From Lamellibrachia satsuma (Eukaryota > Annelida > Polychaeta > Sabellida > Siboglinidae): a stretch of DNA of 64,000 bases. The DNA is taken from the NCBI GenBank assembly GCA_033239005.1, contig BSQZ01000006.1:4797501-4861500 (forward strand), given 5' to 3'. The notes beneath the pieces are model-generated. The model was not told the DNA's origin, did not search any database, and worked only from the letters and a program-made list of their open reading frames with translations. A program made the translations under genes and the position numbers. Below, one piece after another: positions 12,929 to 23,100 of this stretch (within the stretch, counting starts at the first letter, position 1; the number at the start of each line of letters is the position of its first letter).

Positions 12929-13713
12929 GTATGTGTTTTTTATACCATCATCCAATTATTTACATTAATTTTATACTTTTACTAGCAAGCATGCCTTTAC
13001 ATTATGGCAAATAAATATTTATTGTTGAAAATAAATATGTAAACAAATATTTGCTATTAATTTCTGAAGTACATGCTTAGATCAGTTTCTCTGGTATTAT
13101 GTAATTTATAAGCACTGTTTTACCATTGAATTTATTACAGCTGTACACGTAGCTGTGTTGACAGAAACATCAAAATTACAGTTTTGAACAATGCTGTTTT
13201 CTTTTGAACCCCAAAAGAATTTATTTTTTAAGAACTGATGTTTGCAATGAATTTGCTGTATTATTAGAAGTTGATATTGTACTGTTTGGAATGGCGAATT
13301 CTAACTTATTTATTTCCAGTATGTAAACAAACCAAAATGTAAACAAACAAAATACGTAAATAATTATACTTTTTATCAGTCTAAATATGAACTGATTAGT
13401 TACTGTGAGGTGACCCTGTCTTTTCTGTGCACTTGGGCATTTCTGAACATAGGTTCTACAAAATGTCATCTGCTTGAAACAGACCACGTGACTTTCTAGC
13501 TTTAGTAGCGCCACATTTGGTGAAGCGTTGCTTTGTGTACTTTAATCGTGAATATACCTGTTCTCCAGGTGGCGCCATCAGCGATGGATAGAAGACTACT
13601 GGGACTGCTTTGACAAGGCACGAGCTGTGAGAGCAATGTTGGAACGTGGAGAAAAAAAAGCGGACATGTTCGAAGCTTACTGGGAGGAGATCTTCATGAA
13701 AAAGGATGGCTAA
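11610..13713 (+). CDS. FUT11: protein O-fucosyltransferase FUT10/FUT11 family
   Basis: Two coding exons (11610-12928 and 13569-13713) give 487 aa, close to the roughly 490 aa of FUT11. It is a GT10-family enzyme. FUT10 and FUT11 (POFUT3/POFUT4) act in the ER, using GDP-fucose to O-fucosylate EMI domains. A hydrophobic start (residues 1-20, rich in LLLLFGL) serves as signal or anchor. Diagnostic blocks are WALLHEESPFNNY, PPSDRDSYVRELM, the donor-binding KFHLAFENAICNDYMTEK near residues 270-288, and DWMPDNRSVIMIDDFESPQK. A Cys-rich GFECYVCHK lies near the end. The N-terminal half reads more like FUT10 and the middle and tail more like FUT11, so it may predate the vertebrate duplication. The start is the first ATG, with an in-frame stop upstream. 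Family certain, paralogue uncertain. Confidence 0.95.
12929..13568 (+). other. FUT11 intron with polyadenylation signals
   Basis: A 640-bp GT-AG intron with donor GTATGT and acceptor TTCTCCAG. It contains AATAAA signals at about 13010 and 13029, just after the read-through stop codon. Confidence 0.85.
13569..13713 (+). CDS. FUT11: FUT11 coding exon 2 (C-terminus)
   Basis: It is joined in phase to exon 1 to give DDSWRHQRWIEDYWDCFDK, and ends EAYWEEIFMKKDG then TAA. The DSW, W..DYW and EIFMK pattern matches the C-terminus of FUT11-type proteins, which confirms the splice. Confidence 0.92.
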
Positions 13714-13800
13714 AGTTGTTTTATTACTTGAGATCAAATCCATTGGCAATATTTTTTATACACATTTAAATACTTTTTGATTTGCCAGTATTTTTAAACA

Positions 13801-14185
13801 GTATTTTTCAGGGTTGTTTGATTTAAATCATTGATTTAAATCATGATTTAAATCACTCCAAAAAATTAAAAAAATCATTGATTTATGATTTTTTTTACTT
13901 CCGTTTTATTTTAATCGCTGATTTATATGAATTTAACACAAATAATTGTTTACAAGCATCAAGATCAACAAAGTTTTGTGTGTTTTTTAATATAAAAGCA
14001 CAAAGTGCGCACACTTGTGTAGCTGTATTGACACCAGATAGCCTGATAGTAAAATATTTTATGACATTGTGTATACCAGATTTTAAACAAATCAAGAAAA
14101 TCAAATAAATAAAAAAAATCTGATTTAAATAAAAAAATCTGATTTTTTTTTATCAAATCATGCTTTTTTCAACCCTGGTATTTTT
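13801..14185. mobile_element. hAT-type MITE with exact 8-bp target duplication
   Basis: The element is 13809-14177 (369 bp), bounded by CAGGGTTG at the left and its inverse CAACCCTG at the right. Both sides are flanked by the identical 8-mer GTATTTTT (13801-13808 and 14178-14185). An 8-bp target duplication with CAGGG ends is the hAT signature. The interior is AT-rich, with many copies of GATTTAAATCA at both ends as subterminal repeats. No transposase frame is present, so it is non-autonomous. It starts 88 bp after the FUT11 stop codon, probably within the 3' UTR. Confidence 0.93.
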
Positions 14186-14767
14186 GCACCAGTGATTGCA
14201 CTGTGATTATGTAATTTTTTCTGCGATGTGCCAGTTGCTTACCAAGATAGGTGTGTACATTTTAAATTAATCTTACAAAGACGGGATTGATAGCGGGTTT
14301 GTTCTATTCTAGTTACATTTTGCCATTTGGTGTTTAATAATACTGAGTAAAATAATACTGAAACAAAATGTCATAATTCAGATTATGAACACATTGACAA
14401 AGGGCTGCAGCCTGCATCACTGGTTTTCTTTCACCTGATATATTGTTTCTTGGTGGGAGTGTATCTTCATTGTTGTTGACGGCACCAAATTAAATTCAGA
14501 CTTTCATGTTTGAAATGCTAAGACGTATGACTGTTTCATTTGAATGTAAAAGGAACTTGTTACGGTGGTATTTGAAACTGTTATATTAATGATTAATATT
14601 TTAGATATAACCAAAGAGATTAGGTGAAATGTGTAACCTTAGCTGAAATAGTTGTACTAATTTTACTAATGTGATATAACCTGCAGACATGTATTGTATT
14701 GTGGAAGCAGATTGGTGTATTTTAACCAAATATGTTGACAGACGGTGTATAGTGGTGTAGGCTGCTA
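14186..14767. other. FUT11 3' UTR or downstream sequence
   Basis: AT-rich and non-coding, with no recognisable gene. The FUT11 transcript end is unclear. AATAAA words beyond the following minisatellite (about 15798 and 16404) would place the array inside the 3' UTR. Confidence 0.4.
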
Positions 14768-15662
14768 GACAGCTTCCAGACAGAATGTGCTTGCTCACTA
14801 GGCAGCTTCCTGACAGAATGTGTGTGCTCACTAAGCAGCTTTCCTGACAGAATGTGCTTGCTCACTAAGCAGCTTTCTGACAGAATGTGCTTGCTCACTA
14901 AGCAGCTTCCTGACAGAATGTGTGTGCTCACTAAGCAGCTTCCTGACAGAATGTGCGTGCTCACTAAGCAGCTTCCTGACAGAATATGCGTGCTCACTAA
15001 GCAGCTTTCTGACAGAATGTGCTTGCTCACTAAGCAGCTTCCTGACAGAATGTGTGTGCTCACTAAGCAGCTTCCTGACAGAATGTGCATGCTCACTAAG
15101 CAGCTTCCTGACAGAATGTGCGTGCTCACTAAGCAGCTTCCTGACAGAATGTGCGTGCTCACTAAGCAGCTTCCTGACAGAATGTGCTTGCTCACTAAGC
15201 AGCTTCCTGACAGAATGTGCATGCTCACTAAGCAGCTTCCTGACAGAATGTGCGTGGTCACTAAGCAGCTTTCTGACAGAATGTGCTTGCTTACTGGGCA
15301 GCTTCCTGACGGAATGTGCTTGCTCACTAAGCAGCTTCCTGACAGAATGTGTGTGCTCACTAAGCAGCTTCCTGACAGAATGTGCTTGCTCACTAAGCAG
15401 CTTCCTGACAGAATGTGCGTGCTCACTAAGCAGCTTCTTGACAGAATGTGCATGCTCACTAAGCAGCTTCCTGACAGAATGTGCGTGCTCACTAAGCAGC
15501 TTTCTGACAGAATGTGCTTGCTTACTGGGCAGCTTCCTGACGGAATGTGCTTGCTCACTAAGCAGCTTCCTGACAGAATGTGCATGCTCACTAAGCAGCT
15601 TTCTGACAGAATGTGCGTGCTCACTAAGCAGCTTTCTGATGGAATGTGCTTGCTCACTGAGC
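14768..15662. repeat. 33-bp minisatellite, about 27 copies
   Basis: The 33-bp unit contains AGCAGCTTCCTGACAGAATG followed by TGCNTGCTCACTA. The variable base gives GCGTGC, GCTTGC, GCATGC or TGTGTGC. Because 33 is divisible by 3 and the unit lacks stops, two plus and two minus frames stay open for about 290-330 codons. This explains the large reading frames here, and no codon bias or domain supports translation. Some copies carry TTCTGACAG or TTACTGGGCAG variants that recur as a linked pair (15260-15310 and 15500-15550). Confidence 0.96.
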
Positions 15663-17100
15663 AGGTTGGGGAGTGAGTTGCAGATGTTAAACATTTCACA
15701 GAAGTCCCATATTTCAAATGATATCAGTGTGCATAAAATTTATTTTTGTAGAAATTATGTAGTTTACTCCAGTCACTGTACATAGAAATTTATCAAATAA
15801 ATAATTCTGCTTATAGGTTTTTATAGTTGGTTATATTTTATTAACTATGTTTAAAAGTTTTGGTTTTTAAGTTTTAGTTATTTTGTACATGTACAGTGTT
15901 GAAAATTGTCTAACAGCCATTGGCATTACAGCTATATCATGTTTGTAAAAATCTTAATAGCACAACATTTATTGACTGCTATATTTAAGTTGTGCTGATA
16001 TATACTATTATTCAGTAAGTTTAGAAGACTTATAATTGCTGCTGTTTACTGCGGCTGTTACTGTGTAACAAAATCGCATACTGAGTGTAGCAATTAACTT
16101 GATACAATTGAGTTGAATTACAGGTATTTTGCAGATGCATGATAGATTGAAAAGTTACAGTTGCATGATGAATTGAAAAATTTGAGAACTTTACATGATA
16201 TATTGAGAAATGACAAGCAATTGAAAAATTGCAGTTACATAATAGATTAAAAAAGATTGATGTGTCAAATTTGTATTTAGTTTTGATAACTTTTTGTAAA
16301 GCAAGTTTTGAAACTTGCCAGTGCCTTGATGGGACTGAAACTTGTGAAATGCTCTGTCTGCATGTACATGGTTGTATGTACAATAGTTGATATTCTACAG
16401 AACAATAAATTTATCTACGTTTACTTGGATTTGTCAGATTCTGTGACATTGCTATTTAACTGATTTCTGTAGATTCTAACTGGAAAAAGTAGTTTTTTTT
16501 TCAGGTGAACTTTGATGAATCAAGGATATAAAATCACATGGAATATTCATGGAAACAAAGTTAGAGGAAAAGAAAATCATAACATACAATTTCTCAAAGA
16601 CGTGTTTCAAAACAATTTAACTTTTATAATTTCTTTTAAAGATTTACTACAAATATTATTCTGTAAAAATTGCTAGAATTCTGGTAACACTTTGATAGTG
16701 TTATTTTGGAGGGAATAATATAGTAACGAATTATAGTTAATGATAATTTGCAATTATAATCTTCAAAATATGGCAGGCACTGAAACAAAAATCAAATAAT
16801 ATGATATATTTAATTTGCATTGAACTTCAGAAATCTGTCCAGTAGGGGGTGACTCTAACTGTTTCGTTTTCATTTCGTTGCGCCACCTATCGAACCATAA
16901 TTCATGATTATCCTGTTTCGATGGTAGACCGGAAGAGGTCGCTGTTTGCGGAAATAGAATTACGTCAACGACTGGCGAAGGGAGAACATCAAAACATTCC
17001 GATTCGGGGTTAGTGTTCATGAAAGAAAATCAGTTGTTCGCTTTGACAACGACACCGCAGACTCGTGTGGGCGGCGCACCGGTGGAGTGCAAAGAGGGAA
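15663..17100. other. FUT11-MARCHF1/8 intergenic region
   Basis: AT-rich, with AATAAA words at about 15798 and 16404 that may end FUT11 transcripts. From about 16830 the sequence becomes richer in CpG and likely marks the start of the promoter and 5' UTR of the next gene. No additional gene is supported. Confidence 0.45.
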
Positions 17101-17400
17101 TCAATGTTTCACAACGGTCGGAAAATTTATAGTGTTTGGAATCATCGCTAATTGCGCTTGTCTCGTCTTGACTTGAAGCTGGGCGCAGCGTTGTTAGTGT
17201 CACTGTCAAGGCGCAGACGGGTTGCTTTTTATATCGCCGCTGTTCACGACAGCCGGAAGAAATACACTTTTATATTGAACCGATACGGAAATCAGCAATG
17301 TTCATTGATTTCTACAACGAAAGCCAATAGTTTAACCGCAGGCATTTGGATACGTGTGCGAGCACTAGCCAGTGCTGTAGCCGACGCAGTCTTTGTTTTG
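16830..17400 (+). promoter_or_regulatory. probable promoter/5' UTR of MARCHF1/8-like gene
   Basis: Compared with its AT-rich surroundings, this stretch is CpG-rich, with a GGGCGG-like word at about 17070. It lies directly before the first coding exon. This is inferred from composition and position only; no TATA box or start site can be fixed. Confidence 0.35.
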
Positions 17401-17541
17401 ATGTCACTGGACACCGACGTTTATACGCCTTTGACGATGCCCGTGCAGCAAATCTGTGTCTCTCCTGTCGGCATCGGATCAAACGATCGGATAATAGACA
17501 ACTCGGTCAAGCCAATGACACCAATGAAAAACGACACAAAG
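17401..17541 (+). CDS. MARCHF8: MARCHF1/8 first coding exon (predicted)
   Basis: The frame is open from ATG 17401 (a second ATG lies at 17437) to ACAAAG before the donor GTATAA. This is phase 0, which fits the next exon. From 17437 it encodes [12 protein letters not shown], resembling the MPLHQISA start of vertebrate MARCHF1/8. The link to the RING exon 10.4 kb away rests on phase and this short similarity. The overlapping +1 frame is also open here and ends at the same donor, but in the wrong phase. Confidence 0.6.
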
Positions 17542-20098
17542 GTATAAATATAATCATAATGTGTGTCAATTGTCTAGTAATCTTTTAGAGACTCTTACCA
17601 GACCATTGTCATTGACAGTGTATACTCTCAATTAGTTCTTCATGTTGTAACTTGTATACTCAAGTGCCAATGCTGTATTGTTTGCTTGTCTTATACTCGT
17701 CTTAGGCAAGAGGCTTGCCGTTTTGCTTCCTAATGGGGCGTTTGATTATGCCTATGAACTCGCCAGTGAATGACAACTTATTAGGTGATAATTAATTACT
17801 TAGCAGTTAATTGGTTTTATCATGGCCAATCCATTTATAAATTAAATGGCTATTTATATCCATAACTGACCAACATCTGAATTTATTACCCTCCATTGTC
17901 ATTTACAGTATTGCCTTTGAGTGACTGTGCCTTTGAGCTGTGACTGTGCCTTCGAGCTGCTTGTCAAACCATGAAAATGTTCACCTTTCACCACTAGGTT
18001 TTCTTTCTTTCTCCAGTTATATGTATCCTTCTATTGAGGTCACACCTCAGTTAGACTTACAGTGTTACTTTGTTACAGATGAATGTAGGGTATATTACGG
18101 TTGGATATGAGAAGTTTAAAAAAATTATGGTCTGACATAAGTGCATTTGAGCAAGGACATTGCCTGGTTTGCAGCTGTTGAGAGTGAAATGGTGGATTTT
18201 TAGAAGATTTTGTTCTATTTTATTTAGATGACTTTGTTCTATGTGATATTTGATTTTTTTGGCCACTTTTTTTTGCGTAATTCATGCCAATATTGGTAAA
18301 CATTGATGGGTATCACACATGCAGGCATTTTGCAAGAGCAAGAAATGTCTAATTTTGACAAAACTCACCCAGCATGTCAATGGGATGATGACAGCGGCAG
18401 GTCAAAAGTTTTTGATGGTCTCTTTCTTATAATCATGCAAAATGTTAACATGGCAACCAATGGGAAAATCAACTGTAGGCTGAACCCTAAATACACCTTG
18501 TACAGAGAGTATTTTCACACCATGTTTTGGTGGGTTAAATATAGAAACCACTATTCTCTGAGTCCACAACAGCTTATTTAATATCCCTGTGTTTTATTTT
18601 TCACTTTACATAGAACTCCTCGTAACCTATGATGTAACCGAATTACTAAAGTAAAGTTTGTTTTCCTTACAAGTAGCTCTGCAACTAACTCAGGCCTCTG
18701 TAAGTTTATAAACTTCACAGATCTGCATTCATATTAATTAATAAATAACAAAAATTCTAGCCATATTTGTACATAGTACTCTTGATGATATAGTTAGCCA
18801 TAGGCAATAGCTATAATGAAGGTCTAATACATGTAGAACTTTCCATATCATGGTGAACGTGAGTTAACCGTATTATATAGCACTAAGCAGTCATGTTTTT
18901 TCTGTAAAAGGATCACATCCTAGAGTAATACTAATAACTAATATTTTATTACTTTTTCAGTTACATATATCTGTTCAAATTAGTAAAATTTGTCACACAA
19001 TCGTGTCTTTGTATCTCGACTAGCAAGCATTAACTGTTGAAATGGTTCTATAACCGAAACAAAATACGTAAAATTAATTTAAAGACCCATTGAAAAAATA
19101 AATAATTGGCATCAAGCTATGTTGCTAATGTTCCAGTAATAGTAACAACAATATCTAGCCTAGTAATGGTACTTAAACCCTATCGTCAACTGTCCAGATA
19201 TGTAGTGTCTGAATAGTTTAAGTAACATCTGCAGTCGAATAAAAAATGTTATGTTTTTGAGTTTTTCAAATCATCGAAAGTATTTACTTTAGTCATTAGA
19301 TCTGGTAAGGCTCAAAATAATGTATATCCAAAATGGTAAACACATTGTGGGTCAATGCCAATTATGGACATGACTTCCATCCTTTCACCAATCACATGAC
19401 AAAGTTTTAAAAAATTCACCAAAGGTAAAAAAAATTTGTTTTCAACATGTTTGACCAAACAATAACTAGTTTGTGTGATGGTTTCACAAAAAAGCTACAT
19501 ACAAAAGTTGCACAAATGAGCTAGCATGTTGCAGTGGATAATAGGTAGAATTGATATATCGCAAATTGAATTTGAAATGACACTAGCAAAAAATTTAATT
19601 AAGGAGGGACCTTTAATTAATTAATACAAGTTAGTAGATTAAGATTAATGTAATAGAAAACTAAGTAGTAATGGATTGTTTCTAATATAGCTCATGTCTG
19701 TCAGTGATGATGGCTGATCAGAAGACAAAGGTGATGGTAATAGGCCTGGGTGCTGTTATCATCATTGCCTGGTCACTATTTGTTTCCACCAGTCAGCACT
19801 CAGCAGTTCATCAATTGGCTTCTGGGGCTCAACAGTGCAGTCAGTTATTAAATTGATTTACTCTGATGAAGTAATGCTGATGCTTTGCTCTGCTGCCATC
19901 ACTACTGTGATAGCTGATAGCTGTCACTACTGTGATAGCCGTCACCACTGTGATAGCTGTCACCACTGTGATAGCCGTCACCACTGTGATAGCTGTCACT
20001 AATTGAAACAGCTTCACTAAGCAGCGTATTATTTTTAGAACACAATTACTCATAGTCAGTATTAAAACCATGCCATTTTACTCACACACACAAACACG

Positions 20099-20173
<75 letters not shown>

Positions 20174-23100
20174 GTATATATATATATATGTATATATTAT
20201 CATGCCCGTCATTGGGGGGTTGAATGAACCCCCCTTTTGAGTGAATTTGTTTTAACTGTAACATTTTTCAGAAATAATTCCAGAATTCCCGGTACGCCCA
20301 AACCCCCCTTTTCAAAACACTTAGGACGGCCGTGATTGTGTGAGCTATAATTTTACATTCATGTAAATTATATGATGGTAAAACCAGGGTTGGTTTTTGC
20401 TGGTGTAAAGGTATTTTTGAGAGTGATGGCTCTTTCATATATATATCAGAAACTGTCAAATTCTATTTCATTCGTCAGTTTCAATAATTCCAAGTGAGCT
20501 AGTTTCAGGTAGCAGAGGAAACATAGCACTTCTTATAATATATAGTCATATCTAGTATGTCTATGTTATTTAACATAGTTTGTGGTTGCGTTTGTATGGG
20601 GCTGAAATTTAATGGAATTTAATTCTTTGTTGGCCTTACATTGGCAAATCAGTGATAAACGCATGAGCATGTGAGACTGTGAGTTAAATTATAAATTACC
20701 CTGGTTTGTTTTGCTGCTTTGTGTGGGTCGATTGGAATGTTTCTAGATGCGCCTAACGATGCCCGCCATCTGGCGACATCTCAGGATAAATGTGTCAATT
20801 CACAAACATGATGGCTTGCTAAATGAGTTCTCCAATGTTTTACGCATCATTGCTCATTTATGTCTCCAAGATAGTGGAGTCTTTATTACATGCACATACA
20901 CAGATCAATATACTCATATGTGAACCAACATGAATTAAGAAAATTTCTTGTGATTCATCACTACAAAGTAATTTTTGCGTTGGAAATCTACATGTCGATG
21001 ACCACCTATGGGTGCAGATCTTATTATGGTATGTTGTGAGTCATACCATACCATAAACAGATCTTATTATGGTATGTTGTGAGTCATATCATACCATAAA
21101 CAGTTCAGCGAAATCAGCTAATTTTGTGACATAATGTTGAAAGTCAGTAGTTGCTAATTTGCATTAAATTGAGTCAGTAGATGCCACCACCTAAAATAAA
21201 GTTATATTTTGTTAAAATATTCCTATGTTATTCCATTTTAGTTCTGAATTCCATTATTTCCTTTAAAATGTGTACTAAAAGTGGATGGACAGTTATTGGA
21301 CACTCTGGTATCAATGTGGGTATTGCGTTTAACAAAAGCCTACTTTGAACAGTTTTGTGCTCAAATACATAACCTGCAGTCTGTCTCCGTTCAAAGTCTG
21401 CTAGTTGTATCCCAGCAGCCGTGCTGAGTTTCTTACAAAGACAATTTTACATTGATATGTGGGATTGTCTTAGATGTGGCTTTCTAAAAACAAAATTGGT
21501 TTAACGGGGGAGGGGGTTAGTGTCTGTTTCATATAACATCGATGGATTTAAAAAAAAACATTGTTTCCTTTTCGATCACAATCCATAATGGTGCTCATTT
21601 TGAGTAAATGCAGTGTTATGTTATGATGGCTAACGTACCACCTGCTGAATTCTTTGATGAAATTGCCCACAGGTGTAGGAATGGGGGGTCTGAGGCTGTT
21701 GATTTTGTGTAGTGTCACACGGTGATGATTTGAGATCACTGCTCATTTGGAGACACGGTTGATAGCAACTAGTGACATAAGGTCTGCCTCATAAACCATG
21801 CGTGGATAAACTGTCAGGTGCAATTTACTAGGATGTAGCATGGACTCTGTATCGATTCGGTGGTGGAATCTAATTAGGTAGCATTTTGCTTGTAATAGAT
21901 GTGACGTCCCTGACGGAACAGTTTACATTGACAAGCCATTGAGACGCTGTTGGCAGCAATGACAAGTTATTTTGATGTCTCCAAAGGAGTCGTTTCTAAA
22001 CATAAGAAACTGTCAAACATAGTTTATCATGCATCCAATAAATTACCAAAAAAACTACAATTCTCATTATTTTCCAGTGTGCATTTATTACTGCCCTGTA
22101 CATGACGTGTACAGTATTGTAAATATTCACAGCCAGCTAACCACTGGGCTGCTGTTGCATTTGGTTTAATGTTAAAATGGTTCACTAATGTTCTGTGAAT
22201 ACTTGTGACCAGTTTGTTGTAGTTATAGTGTATGTATATTATGTCATTGACTATATCTTTTGCTGTGAGAATTAAAAAAAAATCCACGGTGCAATGTTCT
22301 GCCATTTGTTATGCTTAAATCTGCCTGCAAAATAAAATTTTCAGTTTCTCGTTTCAGAATCATTTCACGAAAAATGAAGCCTGTTATCCACTATGATATG
22401 CTGGCTCGTTTGTAGAAATTAGTTATTTAGTGTTGGTGAAATTATTTTTCACCGGGTCCTGTCAAATTTTTTTTAAAAAGGGTAAAAGTGGTCCGGCTCT
22501 ATGTACTAATAGTTTGACATAAGGCTACAATATTCTGTTTATAGTATGACAAGGTTGTTCACACATTCTGTTTATAGTATGACATGGTTGTTCACACTTC
22601 TGCATGTTACCCTACTCTAACAATTGAACTTTTGAAGTGAGTTCTTTTGGTGATTTTAACAAAAGTACGCACTCTTATTAAACCGACTACACGTATTAAT
22701 AATATATAATTAATAATATATAAAATATGTTACATATTCACGCACTACAGATTTGACCATCAGTGAACCTGATTCGCGATGGGCTCAGTGAATGGCAGGG
22801 TAATCTCTAAGTGCATCATTGGACGGGGCTCATATTAATTTTTGTAGTGATTTGTTTGCACCACTGGATATCAGCTAACTGCTTACATGCATCAGTGCGC
22901 AGTGTCCGTAACATAGTCTAAGCAATAACGTTGCTGGTGATTATCGAAGCCATCCGTAGTGTGTATATCAGCAGACATTTGTCACACTTAATAGTGAACA
23001 TGTCAACTACACTGCCGTTTCGTGACAGAACAAAATGTCATTTTTAGTAGTCTTGGCATCACTGATTGCATGGTTGGGTGGATTATATTGTGCTGGTGTT

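Noticed and set aside
13878..14156. Short frames on both strands after FUT11
   Set aside because: They lie inside the AT-rich hAT-type MITE.
14722..15785. 284-331-codon frames as genes
   Set aside because: They come from the 33-bp minisatellite. Frames overlap on both strands with equal quality.
16763..17020. An 85-codon minus-strand gene divergent from the MARCHF1/8 gene
   Set aside because: No similarity recognised and no splice or start context. It coincides with the CpG-rich promoter region, where frames stay open by composition.
17346..17588. An alternative +1 frame with several Cys as the N-terminal exon product
   Set aside because: It is open to the same donor but has a stop just upstream, no ATG, and ends in the wrong phase for the RING exon.
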